Origin: Fidelibacterota bacterium
GTDB lineage: Bacteria > Marinisomatota > Marinisomatia > Marinisomatales > UBA1611
Direction: 5' to 3'
Assembly: GCA_002722105.1 (NCBI GenBank)
Contig: PBKF01000047.1
Coordinates: 16,825 to 27,641, forward strand
DNA: 10,817 nt
The translations under genes and the position numbers were made by a program. Below, piece after piece: positions 1 to 5,810 of the stretch. Every line of letters begins with the position of its first letter. Positions within the stretch are counted from its first letter, which is position 1. Below the pieces are notes generated by a model. The model worked only from the letters and a program-made list of their open reading frames with translations, had not been told where the DNA came from and did no database searches.

Positions 1-81
1 TTTCTTTTTCTGAAAATTTCTGGTTAGGATTTCATTTTCAGCGGCCCTTTGTATCGTTTTTCTGGAAAATTTAATAACAAC

Positions 82-88
82 AGGGGGA
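82..88 (+). promoter_or_regulatory. Ribosome binding site that fixes the start of the first gene
   Basis: The purine run AGGGGGA lies 5 nt before the ATG at 94. This supports initiation at 94 rather than at the upstream in-frame ATG at 49, which would add 15 polar residues in front of an otherwise normal signal peptide. Confidence 0.7.
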
Positions 89-93
89 CCACT

Positions 94-1557
94 ATGAAGA
101 GTATAGTATTCATAATATACCTGGTTTTTCTTACCGGACTTTATGCACAAAATGGATCCATTCTACCGGGGCAACAATCTGCTATACGTTCTCTGGCAAC
201 TACGGCAGGTTTTTCAGATGCTGACCTAGATCAATTTCTATTTCAGCAATACGGAAAGTCTTTAGATAAATTATCCAGGGAAGATGGGGCAGAAATAATT
301 ATAGCGTTCCAATCTGGCTCAGTATTGAAACCAGTAGCAAAACCTACTAAGAGAGAGCTGGAAGCTGCCTCGCTGTTAGAAGCTGGTATGAAAAAAAGAT
401 TTCACTTCTTAGACGGAACGGTACGAGAAGGTGAAATTCTTTCTATAGAAAACAATTTAGCTATGCTAAAAACCGGTAGTGGTGTTTTTGAAATTCCCAC
501 CGATGAGTTTTTATCAGAGACTGCACAAATAACTAATAAAAAAGGTGAAAAATTCAATGGAAATGTTTTAGCAGAAACATCGGAAGAATTTATTTTGAGA
601 ACAAAATACGGTGATGCAGTTATTCTAAAACGAGATATTCAGTCCATGAAGCGGTATCACGGGGGTGTGCTTGATAGACGAACCGAAGAAAAAAGAAAAT
701 TTTATCAGGGTGAAGCACAGTTAATCAGTGTTTTTTTAGACCCTACCGCTTTCCCTCTCACGGGAAATACATTTTATTTGAGCGGACTATCAATCGGGTA
801 TGGGCTCACAGATCGATTTATGATTACCACAAAGTTTGGATCAAATTTTAGTAGTGATTTAAACTTTCACCCTCGGATGCGATTTTACCACAAAAAATCT
901 GCAGAAATGGAAAAGGCTGCAGCCTGGGGAATTGGACTGCACCGCGCCTATCCGCACAAATCTATCATAGGAAAATATTCTCATGCCATTAACGTCACCG
1001 ATTCATCTGGGGTGGTTAAATCTTTAAACGATGATTCGTTAAACATATCAATTGATAATGTCATCAACCGAGATAAAGATAAAAGCCTTTATGCTGAAGC
1101 CTATCTGGTCTTCTCATCCCGTCGGGTTAATCCAACGGGGAGAGGGAAAGTTGGCTGGTCAACAGGTATCAAGGTCTCAAATGCTTTTGTGGGAAGAGAT
1201 AAATTTATAAAAAAACAAATCGGCGACTCACTAACGCTAGCCTGGAATAAGGAAAGCAATTACAGTGTCCCATTTAGAGCTTGGCTCTCTTTAGAGTATG
1301 ACTTAAGAAAAGATCTAAAGTTTGTAGGCTCTGCTTGGATAGACAATGGATATAAAACGCTGGAGTTTGAACAAACCATTGATGACTATTTTGGAAATGA
1401 CGGCACACCAAGCTTTTCATTAGATTCTCCAAAAGGAGACGCCAATATGATTGATTTTGATTTTGGTGTTCTATATGCAGTAAATGAAAACTTCAGGATC
1501 GGTGTCCACTTTCAACAGCCATACATAGATTTGTACTGGGAGTTTTTTGAGTTCTAG
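94..1557 (+). CDS. Secreted outer-membrane beta-barrel protein with duplicated small beta module
   Basis: This is a predicted 487-residue exported protein; I do not recognise a named family. It opens with a signal peptide (MKSIVFIIYLVFLTGLYA, then Q19). Residues about 28-75 look helical (AIRSLATTAGFSDADLDQFL, then YGKSLDKLS), with the rhythm of short helical modules seen in other proteins. Two similar beta modules of about 40 residues follow at roughly 107-141 and 148-185. Each has the pattern G-x-x-x-x-G-x-(I/V)-L, then (L/F)-x-L-(K/R)-T-x-x-G, then an I/V-rich strand, which suggests an Sm/SH3-like fold. From about residue 205 the chain alternates hydrophobic and polar strands rich in aromatics and glycine (YLSGLSIGYGLTDRFMITTKF) and ends in Phe, as outer-membrane barrels do. 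It probably sits in the outer membrane; its ligand is unknown. The start at 94 is chosen from the ribosome binding site and signal peptide. The following gene is in the same direction 148 bp downstream. Confidence 0.8.
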   Translation: MKSIVFIIYLVFLTGLYAQNGSILPGQQSAIRSLATTAGFSDADLDQFLFQQYGKSLDKLSREDGAEIIIAFQSGSVLKPVAKPTKRELEAASLLEAGMKKRFHFLDGTVREGEILSIENNLAMLKTGSGVFEIPTDEFLSETAQITNKKGEKFNGNVLAETSEEFILRTKYGDAVILKRDIQSMKRYHGGVLDRRTEEKRKFYQGEAQLISVFLDPTAFPLTGNTFYLSGLSIGYGLTDRFMITTKFGSNFSSDLNFHPRMRFYHKKSAEMEKAAAWGIGLHRAYPHKSIIGKYSHAINVTDSSGVVKSLNDDSLNISIDNVINRDKDKSLYAEAYLVFSSRRVNPTGRGKVGWSTGIKVSNAFVGRDKFIKKQIGDSLTLAWNKESNYSVPFRAWLSLEYDLRKDLKFVGSAWIDNGYKTLEFEQTIDDYFGNDGTPSFSLDSPKGDANMIDFDFGVLYAVNENFRIGVHFQQPYIDLYWEFFEF

Positions 1558-1614
1558 CATATACAACCTGGTTGATAAATAATGAAGATGGGTTTATTAG
1601 CATATCTCTGCGAT

Positions 1615-1648
1615 CTGCTGGTTTTTGCCGCCAAACAGAAACCAACAG
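1615..1648 (+). repeat. Imperfect inverted repeat between the two surface-protein genes
   Basis: A 13-bp stem (CTGCTGGTTTTTG at 1615-1627 and CAGAAACCAACAG at 1636-1648) has one C-A mismatch and one G-T wobble around an 8-nt loop. It lies 57 bp after the first gene. No T-run follows, so it is not a textbook intrinsic terminator. It may be a 3'-end stabilising hairpin or a partial terminator. Nothing else is convincing in 1558-1705. Confidence 0.4.
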
Positions 1649-1705
1649 TAACGCTTTCGGGGCCACAAGAATTGAAAGCCTAAATAATATTCTTCGGTAA
1701 AATCT

Positions 1706-3073
1706 ATTAAACTAGTTAATCAGTTCATTTTTACAGCTTTTTTCTTTTTTGCTCTAGGCTGCCATAACAACGCCCACCTGCGCACACAAAAATTATTAGA
1801 ACCCGGGGAAAAGGTCTTTTCTGGAAATATTGCGGTAAATATAGGAGGCGTGGAAGATAACTTAAATAGCACACTAAGTGAAACAGGTATACCGGGGTTT
1901 CGAGCTGAAGCTTCTTATCTTAGGGGAAGCGATCAAAGCGAATCCGGGTTTTATCTGGGTGCTGGGACTGGTGAAGACGTATTTGCTTTAATTGCTGGAT
2001 ATGATTATAGAAAATACTTAAAACTAAATTCTTTAGCTCCTAAAAAATTTGGTACAAGTATCGAATTAAATATTTCTGATGGTGTTGTTTTACACGTCCG
2101 TCCTTCCTGGACAACCACAGTCAAACAAAATAAGCCCTTTTATGGTGGAGTGCATGGAATTTTTGCCACCGGCCAGCTGCAAACATGGCGGTATTATTCA
2201 ATTGTAGATTCTCTTGATGTGAACTATAATTATTATGGGGATATATATTATGGTGCTTATGAAGTCGATGAGAATATTCCATATAGTTTTACTAGCCTTG
2301 GGGGGGGTGTTACAGTTGGTGTGGAGTTTTTATCTTACCAAAATTACTCATTACAGCTTCAGGTAGACGCATCACTAGTTTCAAATTCATTCCGATCTGA
2401 TTGGTCTGTTCCAGATAATGCAATCTGGTATTCTAAGGAGCACGAAAAAACTGATGGATTAAGCCATAACGATGACCCAACTCCCCTAATAAGTGGATCT
2501 CTGGGAATAAACTTTTTCAAACCTGCCCTAATCAAGCGAGAGACGCTTGAGCCTCTTCCCACCCCATCTTATAGCGCCCTAAAACAGGATCCTACTATAA
2601 CTTACGATCCTGAAACTGGAGAACCCACGACCAGTGAACAGGCTATGGTTTTTGATCCTGAGACCGGTAAAATCATGAAAGGAACGCTAGAAAGCTTTGA
2701 CCCCAGCACAGGGAAAAAGCATTCCAGTTCGGACAAAATAGAACCGGTGGAAAAAATCACACCCAAGGAAATCAAACTTCAGGCACAGCTTGCAGCTAAA
2801 AAAAGACACATAAGGCCTATTAATCAATTTGGCGGTGCTGGTGCTTGTGTTGTTTATCCTATTGGGCTTCCCTTGGCCTTTTTGTTTGTTGAAACGGGTG
2901 CTATTTCAAGTTTTGATTCATATGACCCGTTCTACTTGCAGCTAAATTCATTACAGAGAGAGGAGTATGAAAAAGAGTATAAATCAATAGAAAAAACACT
3001 TCGCCGGAGTTCAATCTACGGCACCCAATTGGGGTGCTTTGTTGCATTTATGGCATTAGTTTTATTTGATTAG
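1706..3073 (+). CDS. Predicted lipoprotein with beta-barrel-like region, DP(E/S)TG repeats and C-terminal hydrophobic pair; non-ATG start
   Basis: A conventional call would begin at GTG 1850. The frame, however, is open back to a TAA at 1685, and the extra residues encode a textbook lipoprotein signal ending in a lipobox: MKLVNQFIFTAFFFFALGC, reading ATT 1706 as the initiator, with Cys19 encoded at 1760. No ATG, GTG or TTG exists in frame between 1688 and 1850. The AGGAGG at 1843-1848 is only 1 nt from GTG 1850, too close to serve it. From the ATT the protein has 455 residues. The segment after Cys (LRTQKLLEPGEKVFSGNIAV) resembles the start of small barrel lipoproteins, and about 45-275 is strand-like and glycine/aromatic rich. 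Residues about 300-338 carry three units of (Y/F)DP(E/S)TG(E/K). Two hydrophobic segments lie near 376-396 and 435-454. The function is not recognised. The start could instead reflect a point mutation or base-call error (ATG to ATT). Confidence 0.7.
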   Translation: MKLVNQFIFTAFFFFALGCHNNAHLRTQKLLEPGEKVFSGNIAVNIGGVEDNLNSTLSETGIPGFRAEASYLRGSDQSESGFYLGAGTGEDVFALIAGYDYRKYLKLNSLAPKKFGTSIELNISDGVVLHVRPSWTTTVKQNKPFYGGVHGIFATGQLQTWRYYSIVDSLDVNYNYYGDIYYGAYEVDENIPYSFTSLGGGVTVGVEFLSYQNYSLQLQVDASLVSNSFRSDWSVPDNAIWYSKEHEKTDGLSHNDDPTPLISGSLGINFFKPALIKRETLEPLPTPSYSALKQDPTITYDPETGEPTTSEQAMVFDPETGKIMKGTLESFDPSTGKKHSSSDKIEPVEKITPKEIKLQAQLAAKKRHIRPINQFGGAGACVVYPIGLPLAFLFVETGAISSFDSYDPFYLQLNSLQREEYEKEYKSIEKTLRRSSIYGTQLGCFVAFMALVLFD

Positions 3074-3086
3074 GTTACACAAAATA

Positions 3087-3287
3087 CTATTTTGCATCTG
3101 AAAGGGTTAACGAGTTTTTATTTTCTATTTCTGCAATTACAATGCCGGCCTGATGGATCTCTTCCTTGTTTTGCTCAATATGTACTCGAAGTTCTTCAAT
3201 AACTCGGATATTTTTAGCCACACTGAGAGCTAGGCATAATACAGCCAATACTAATATAAACTCTTTCATGTTTTTTTTGTATCTCAT
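3087..3287 (-). CDS. Small membrane-anchored coiled-coil protein (hypothetical)
   Basis: This is a 66-residue protein. A short basic N-terminus (MRYKKNMKEF) precedes one hydrophobic helix (ILVLAVLCLALSVA, residues 11-24). A charged helical tail follows (IRVIEELRVHIEQNKEEIHQ, then IVIAEIENK) with heptad-like spacing of I/V/L, suggesting a coiled coil. The ATG at 3287 is preceded by AGGAG at a 10-nt spacing. The internal ATG at 3269 has no such site, so the longer form is preferred. The topology resembles small anchors or FtsL/FtsB-like and TolA-like short bitopic proteins, but there is no specific match I can name. It converges on the lipoprotein gene, with 13 bp between the two stop codons. 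The 34-residue reading frame upstream on the same strand may be co-transcribed. Confidence 0.55.
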   Translation of the reverse strand: MRYKKNMKEFILVLAVLCLALSVAKNIRVIEELRVHIEQNKEEIHQAGIVIAEIENKNSLTLSDAK

Positions 3288-3331
3288 TATTTAGCAGCTC
3301 CTCTGCTTCGGGGATTGTATTAGACGAAGGC

Positions 3332-3361
3332 GTTGTAATCAAAGAACCAAAGAATTACAAC
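3332..3361 (-). repeat. Hairpin between the two small minus-strand reading frames
   Basis: Perfect 8-bp arms, GTTGTAAT (3332-3339) and ATTACAAC (3354-3361), enclose a 14-nt loop. The loop, with the first base of the right arm, contains the tandem CAAAGAA-C-CAAAGAA. No T-run follows on either strand. It sits in the untranslated stretch just before the 66-residue gene and could affect its messenger RNA. Whether it does is unknown. Confidence 0.4.
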
Positions 3362-3370
3362 ACCTCCGCC

Positions 3371-3475
3371 TCACTGTGGCCTTCTGTACTGCAGGCCCAT
3401 CATCACTCTTAAAACGATTATGCAATAGAGCATACTTGCAACTAAAATCAATGCTGTGATTTGTATCACATTCAT
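3371..3475 (-). CDS. Candidate 34-residue single-pass membrane microprotein
   Basis: This short frame, ATG 3475 to TGA 3371-3373, encodes MNVIQITALILVASMLYC and then a hydrophobic stretch ending in a basic tail (LQYRRPQ). The composition, an uninterrupted hydrophobic helix of about 20 residues followed by Arg-Arg, is that of a real single-pass membrane peptide and less like random sequence. Against it: there is no clear ribosome binding site (TTTTA precedes the ATG), and codons 2-7 coincide with a palindromic regulator site serving the divergent gene. A TATCTTTG box (minus strand, 3493 down to 3486) resembles the Bacteroidetes -7 element TAnnTTTG and lies about 10 nt upstream of the ATG. It would lie upstream of the 66-residue gene on the same strand. 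Confidence 0.35.
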   Translation of the reverse strand: MNVIQITALILVASMLYCIIVLRVMMGLQYRRPQ

Positions 3476-3485
3476 TAAAATCAAT
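3443..3485. repeat. Direct repeat flanking the palindromic operator
   Basis: The 10-mer TAAAATCAAT occurs at 3443-3452 and again at 3476-3485, bracketing the TGTGA-N6-TCACA palindrome with 33 bp between the copies (about three helical turns). This could be a second binding element, or chance in AT-rich DNA. Confidence 0.35.
3455..3470. promoter_or_regulatory. CRP/FNR-family operator TGTGA-N6-TCACA
   Basis: TGTGATTTGTATCACA reads TGTGA, six spacer bases, TCACA. These are the exact half-sites recognised by CRP-type regulators in well-studied bacteria. Its centre (3462.5) lies 41.5 bp upstream of the transcription start expected from the TATAAA box at 3492, which is the geometry of a class II activator site. 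It would control the methyltransferase, dipeptidase and exporter genes. The motif is seen directly; the regulator and its effector are inferred. Confidence 0.5.
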
Positions 3486-3491
3486 CAAAGA

Positions 3492-3499
3492 TATAAAAT
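3492..3499 (+). promoter_or_regulatory. Candidate -10 box upstream of the methyltransferase
   Basis: TATAAAAT starts 44 bp before the TTG start. No good -35 hexamer lies 16-18 bp upstream (the bases there read CATTCA), as is common for activator-dependent promoters. The predicted start of transcription is near 3504, giving a leader of about 32 nt. Confidence 0.35.
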
Positions 3500-3522
3500 G
3501 GTTGAGTCAAATAAGAAATAAT

Positions 3523-3527
3523 GAGGG
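3523..3527 (+). promoter_or_regulatory. Ribosome binding site supporting a TTG start
   Basis: GAGGG ends 8 nt before TTG 3536, and an in-frame TAA (3533-3535) abuts the TTG, so no earlier start is possible. The next in-frame Met lies inside the conserved N-terminal region. Confidence 0.6.
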
Positions 3528-3535
3528 CTTATTAA

Positions 3536-4345
3536 TTGTTACAAAAATTTTTACCTTGGCTAATACAGCTTACTCCCAACACAAAACGCGCCTTTTGGAA
3601 ATGGTGGTATAATCTGTTTGCCAGGAAAGCCGCAGGTGACTCATTTCGTTTTATGAATTACGGATATGATGCAGATGGGTTCCGGCCCGATCTTCTAGCG
3701 GAGGATGAAGCAGAGCGATACCCTATCCACCTTTATCATCATGTTGCAACCATGTCTGGTAATATTAGTGGAAAAACTGTATTGGAAGTGGGCTCGGGCC
3801 GTGGAGGCGGTGCTGCTTATATTGCAAAAAATCTAAAGCCAAAATCAATTCACGGGATTGATATTTCTAATGATGCCGTAAGGCTCTGTAATGAAACCTA
3901 CTCAGAAAACAACCTTGCATTTACTGAAGGAAATTCAGAAGAAATTCCCTTTGACTCTGATAGTTTTGAAGCTGTATTAAATGTTGAATCTTCGCACTGT
4001 TATGGTGACATGGATATATTTTTATCAGAAGTAAAGCGGGTATTAATACCCGGTGGATATTTTCTATGGTGTGACTTGCGACAAAACACTCTTCTTCAGG
4101 AGTTAGATTCTCAATTTAAAAATTCTGGTTTAGTTTTGGTTCAAAAAAACAATATTACAGAAAACATCTTATCGGCATTGGTAAAGATGAGTACAGCACG
4201 AAAAAGCGCAATTAAAAAGAGGGTTCCTTTTCTTATTCGACGCACATTTGAATCATACGCAGGGGTTGAAGGCAGTAGAGTTCATAAAGCTTTTCGTAAT
4301 GGGGCTTTGGTCTATCTGTCTGCCGTACTTCAAAATCCTGAATAA
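3536..4345 (+). CDS. Class I SAM-dependent methyltransferase, phthiotriol-methyltransferase-like
   Basis: This 269-residue protein probably transfers a methyl group from S-adenosylmethionine to an unknown, perhaps lipid-like or polyketide-like, acceptor. Motif I is VLEVGSGRG (82-90), with the extended GRGGGAAYIA signature. The acidic ribose-binding residue is D109 in GIDIS. A motif typical of the mycobacterial phthiotriol/phenolphthiotriol dimycocerosate methyltransferase group is NVESSHCY (149-156), followed by FLSEVKRVLIPGGYFLWCDL (162-181). The aromatic N-terminus (WLIQ, FWKWWYNLF) may lie against the membrane or the substrate. Translation starts at TTG with a GAGGG site and an abutting upstream stop. 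It is first in a same-strand run with an M20 dipeptidase (57 bp downstream) and an EamA exporter. The family call is good; the substrate is unknown. Confidence 0.88.
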   Translation: MLQKFLPWLIQLTPNTKRAFWKWWYNLFARKAAGDSFRFMNYGYDADGFRPDLLAEDEAERYPIHLYHHVATMSGNISGKTVLEVGSGRGGGAAYIAKNLKPKSIHGIDISNDAVRLCNETYSENNLAFTEGNSEEIPFDSDSFEAVLNVESSHCYGDMDIFLSEVKRVLIPGGYFLWCDLRQNTLLQELDSQFKNSGLVLVQKNNITENILSALVKMSTARKSAIKKRVPFLIRRTFESYAGVEGSRVHKAFRNGALVYLSAVLQNPE

Positions 4346-4402
4346 CTCCTTAAACCCTATTGTTTTTTATTAGCTTTCCTATATCATAAATGAAGAAATA
4401 CT

Positions 4403-5806
4403 ATGAATACAAAAATTCTCAAATCATGCATTGATACATTTTGGGACAACCATATTCTACCTGCGATTATTGATTATATAAAGATTCCAAATAAATCACC
4501 CGCATTTGATCCCAACTGGAAAGTTAATGGGCACATGGATCGTGTCTTAAAAATGGCAACAGAATGGGCAGAAAAACATTTGCCAGAAAATGCTGTGTTA
4601 TCTACAAAAGAAACGGAAGGAAGGACGCCAATTATTCTTGTTGATATACCAGGCAATAGAGATGGAAATGTTCTCATGTATGGCCATTTGGATAAACAGC
4701 CGGAAATGGATGGTTGGGATGATAATAAGGGGCCATGGTCCCCAGTTATGGAAGGTGAAAAACTCTATGGCCGCGGTGGAGCAGATGATGGATATGCCTT
4801 GTTCGCATCGCTTTGTGCCGTAAGGGCATTAAACGAGCAAGATATTCCAATCCCTCGTATTTTGATTCTAATTGAGTTTTGCGAAGAAAGTGGTTCACCA
4901 GATTTACCTCATTATATGAACTTGTGCTCTGATAAAATTGGCAAACCAGATCTTGTCGTTTGTCTTGATTCCGGCGCAGGAGACTATAGTCGCTTCTGGA
5001 CAACCACGTCTTTACGAGGCTTGCTTGGCGCCACACTACGGGTGGATGTTTTAACAGAAGGAGTACACTCTGGTGGGGCCAGTGGGCATGTGCCATCATC
5101 TTTTCGTGTGGCACGACAGCTCCTTTCCAGACTGGAAGATGAAACCACTGGAACAGTTTTACTGGATGAGCTTAATATAGAGATACCTGATTACCGAATC
5201 CAGGAAGCTGAAAAACTTGTATCCATTTTAAAAGATGAAGTAGTTCACGAGTTCCCGTGGCATAAATCAATGGAGCCATCCACAGGCGACCTTACAGAGG
5301 GTGTCTTGCGCCGAACTTGGATGCCAGCATTATCAGTTGTTGGTGCAGATGGGCTACCGCCTTCAGATAATGCTGGGAATGTGCTGCGCCCCTTCACACA
5401 GCTTCAGTTATCCATGAGAATTCCTCCCATGGTCGACCCTCTTCAAGCACAAAAAAGCATGGAAAAAGCATTAACAAAATCCCCCCCATACAACGCTTCT
5501 ATATCGGTTCATTTTGAAGAGGCAGCATCTGGATGGAATGCTCCTGAAACAGCACCATGGCTTTCTGATGCTATGAATAAATCATCACGTGAGTTCTTTG
5601 GTGAACAGGCCTGTGCTCTAGGAGAAGGAGGAACAATACCGTTTATGGCCATGCTAGGTAAACAGTTTCCGGATGCTCAATTTATGATTACCGGCGTGCT
5701 TGGTCCTGGATCTAATGCTCATGGACCAAATGAGTTTTTACATATACCATATGCTAAAAAACTGACTGCCTGCGTTGCATCAGTAATAAAAGATTTTCCG
5801 AGCTAG
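4403..5806 (+). CDS. M20-family zinc dipeptidase (carboxypeptidase G2/carnosinase type)
   Basis: This 467-residue cytosolic metallopeptidase probably hydrolyses dipeptides or N-acylated amino acids using two metal ions. Visible ligands and catalytic residues, by family analogy, are H95 with D97 in MYGHLDKQPE, bridging D128 in GRGGADDG, general base E161 with ligand E162 in FCEESGS, D189 in CLDSGAG, and H440 in NAHGPNE. The lid/dimerisation domain (about residues 205-380) carries H222 in GVHSGG, which in dimeric M20 enzymes completes the partner's active site. All key positions are intact and the length is normal for the dipeptidase branch. There is no signal peptide, and the ribosome binding site is weak (GAAG 7 nt before the ATG). 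The exporter gene follows after only 4 bp. The family is certain; the substrate is not. Confidence 0.93.
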   Translation: MNTKILKSCIDTFWDNHILPAIIDYIKIPNKSPAFDPNWKVNGHMDRVLKMATEWAEKHLPENAVLSTKETEGRTPIILVDIPGNRDGNVLMYGHLDKQPEMDGWDDNKGPWSPVMEGEKLYGRGGADDGYALFASLCAVRALNEQDIPIPRILILIEFCEESGSPDLPHYMNLCSDKIGKPDLVVCLDSGAGDYSRFWTTTSLRGLLGATLRVDVLTEGVHSGGASGHVPSSFRVARQLLSRLEDETTGTVLLDELNIEIPDYRIQEAEKLVSILKDEVVHEFPWHKSMEPSTGDLTEGVLRRTWMPALSVVGADGLPPSDNAGNVLRPFTQLQLSMRIPPMVDPLQAQKSMEKALTKSPPYNASISVHFEEAASGWNAPETAPWLSDAMNKSSREFFGEQACALGEGGTIPFMAMLGKQFPDAQFMITGVLGPGSNAHGPNEFLHIPYAKKLTACVASVIKDFPS

Positions 5807-5810
5807 TTCT

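Noticed and set aside
49..93. Upstream ATG at 49 as start of the first gene
   Set aside because: It lacks a ribosome binding site and would place 15 polar and charged residues before a normal signal peptide that begins at ATG 94.
1582..1683. 33-codon plus-strand frame beginning MKMGLLAYLCDLLVF between the two surface-protein genes
   Set aside because: It has no ribosome binding site, overlaps the imperfect hairpin, and its composition is not distinctive. It could be a leader peptide, but there is nothing positive to support it.
1843..1852. AGGAGG next to GTG 1850 as a true translation start
   Set aside because: Only 1 nt separates the AGGAGG from the GTG. The frame upstream encodes an intact lipoprotein signal, and AGGAGG here simply encodes I-G-G within the protein.
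2359..2562. 67-codon minus-strand frame in the lipoprotein gene
   Set aside because: It lies wholly within a longer intact frame on the other strand and shows no signal, helix or motif.
3080..3094. CAAAAT-ACT-ATTTTG inverted repeat between the convergent stop codons as a terminator
   Set aside because: The stem is only 6 bp and mostly A-T with no T-run, too weak to call; it also overlaps the stop codon of the small minus-strand gene.
4346..4402. T-rich stretch GTTTTTTATT after the methyltransferase as a terminator
   Set aside because: No GC-rich stem precedes the T-run, and the spacing to the next gene suits co-transcription.
4746..5114. 122-codon minus-strand frame inside the dipeptidase gene
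   Set aside because: It is antisense to conserved catalytic motifs (GADDG, EESGS) of an intact M20 gene, with no domain signature or start signal of its own.
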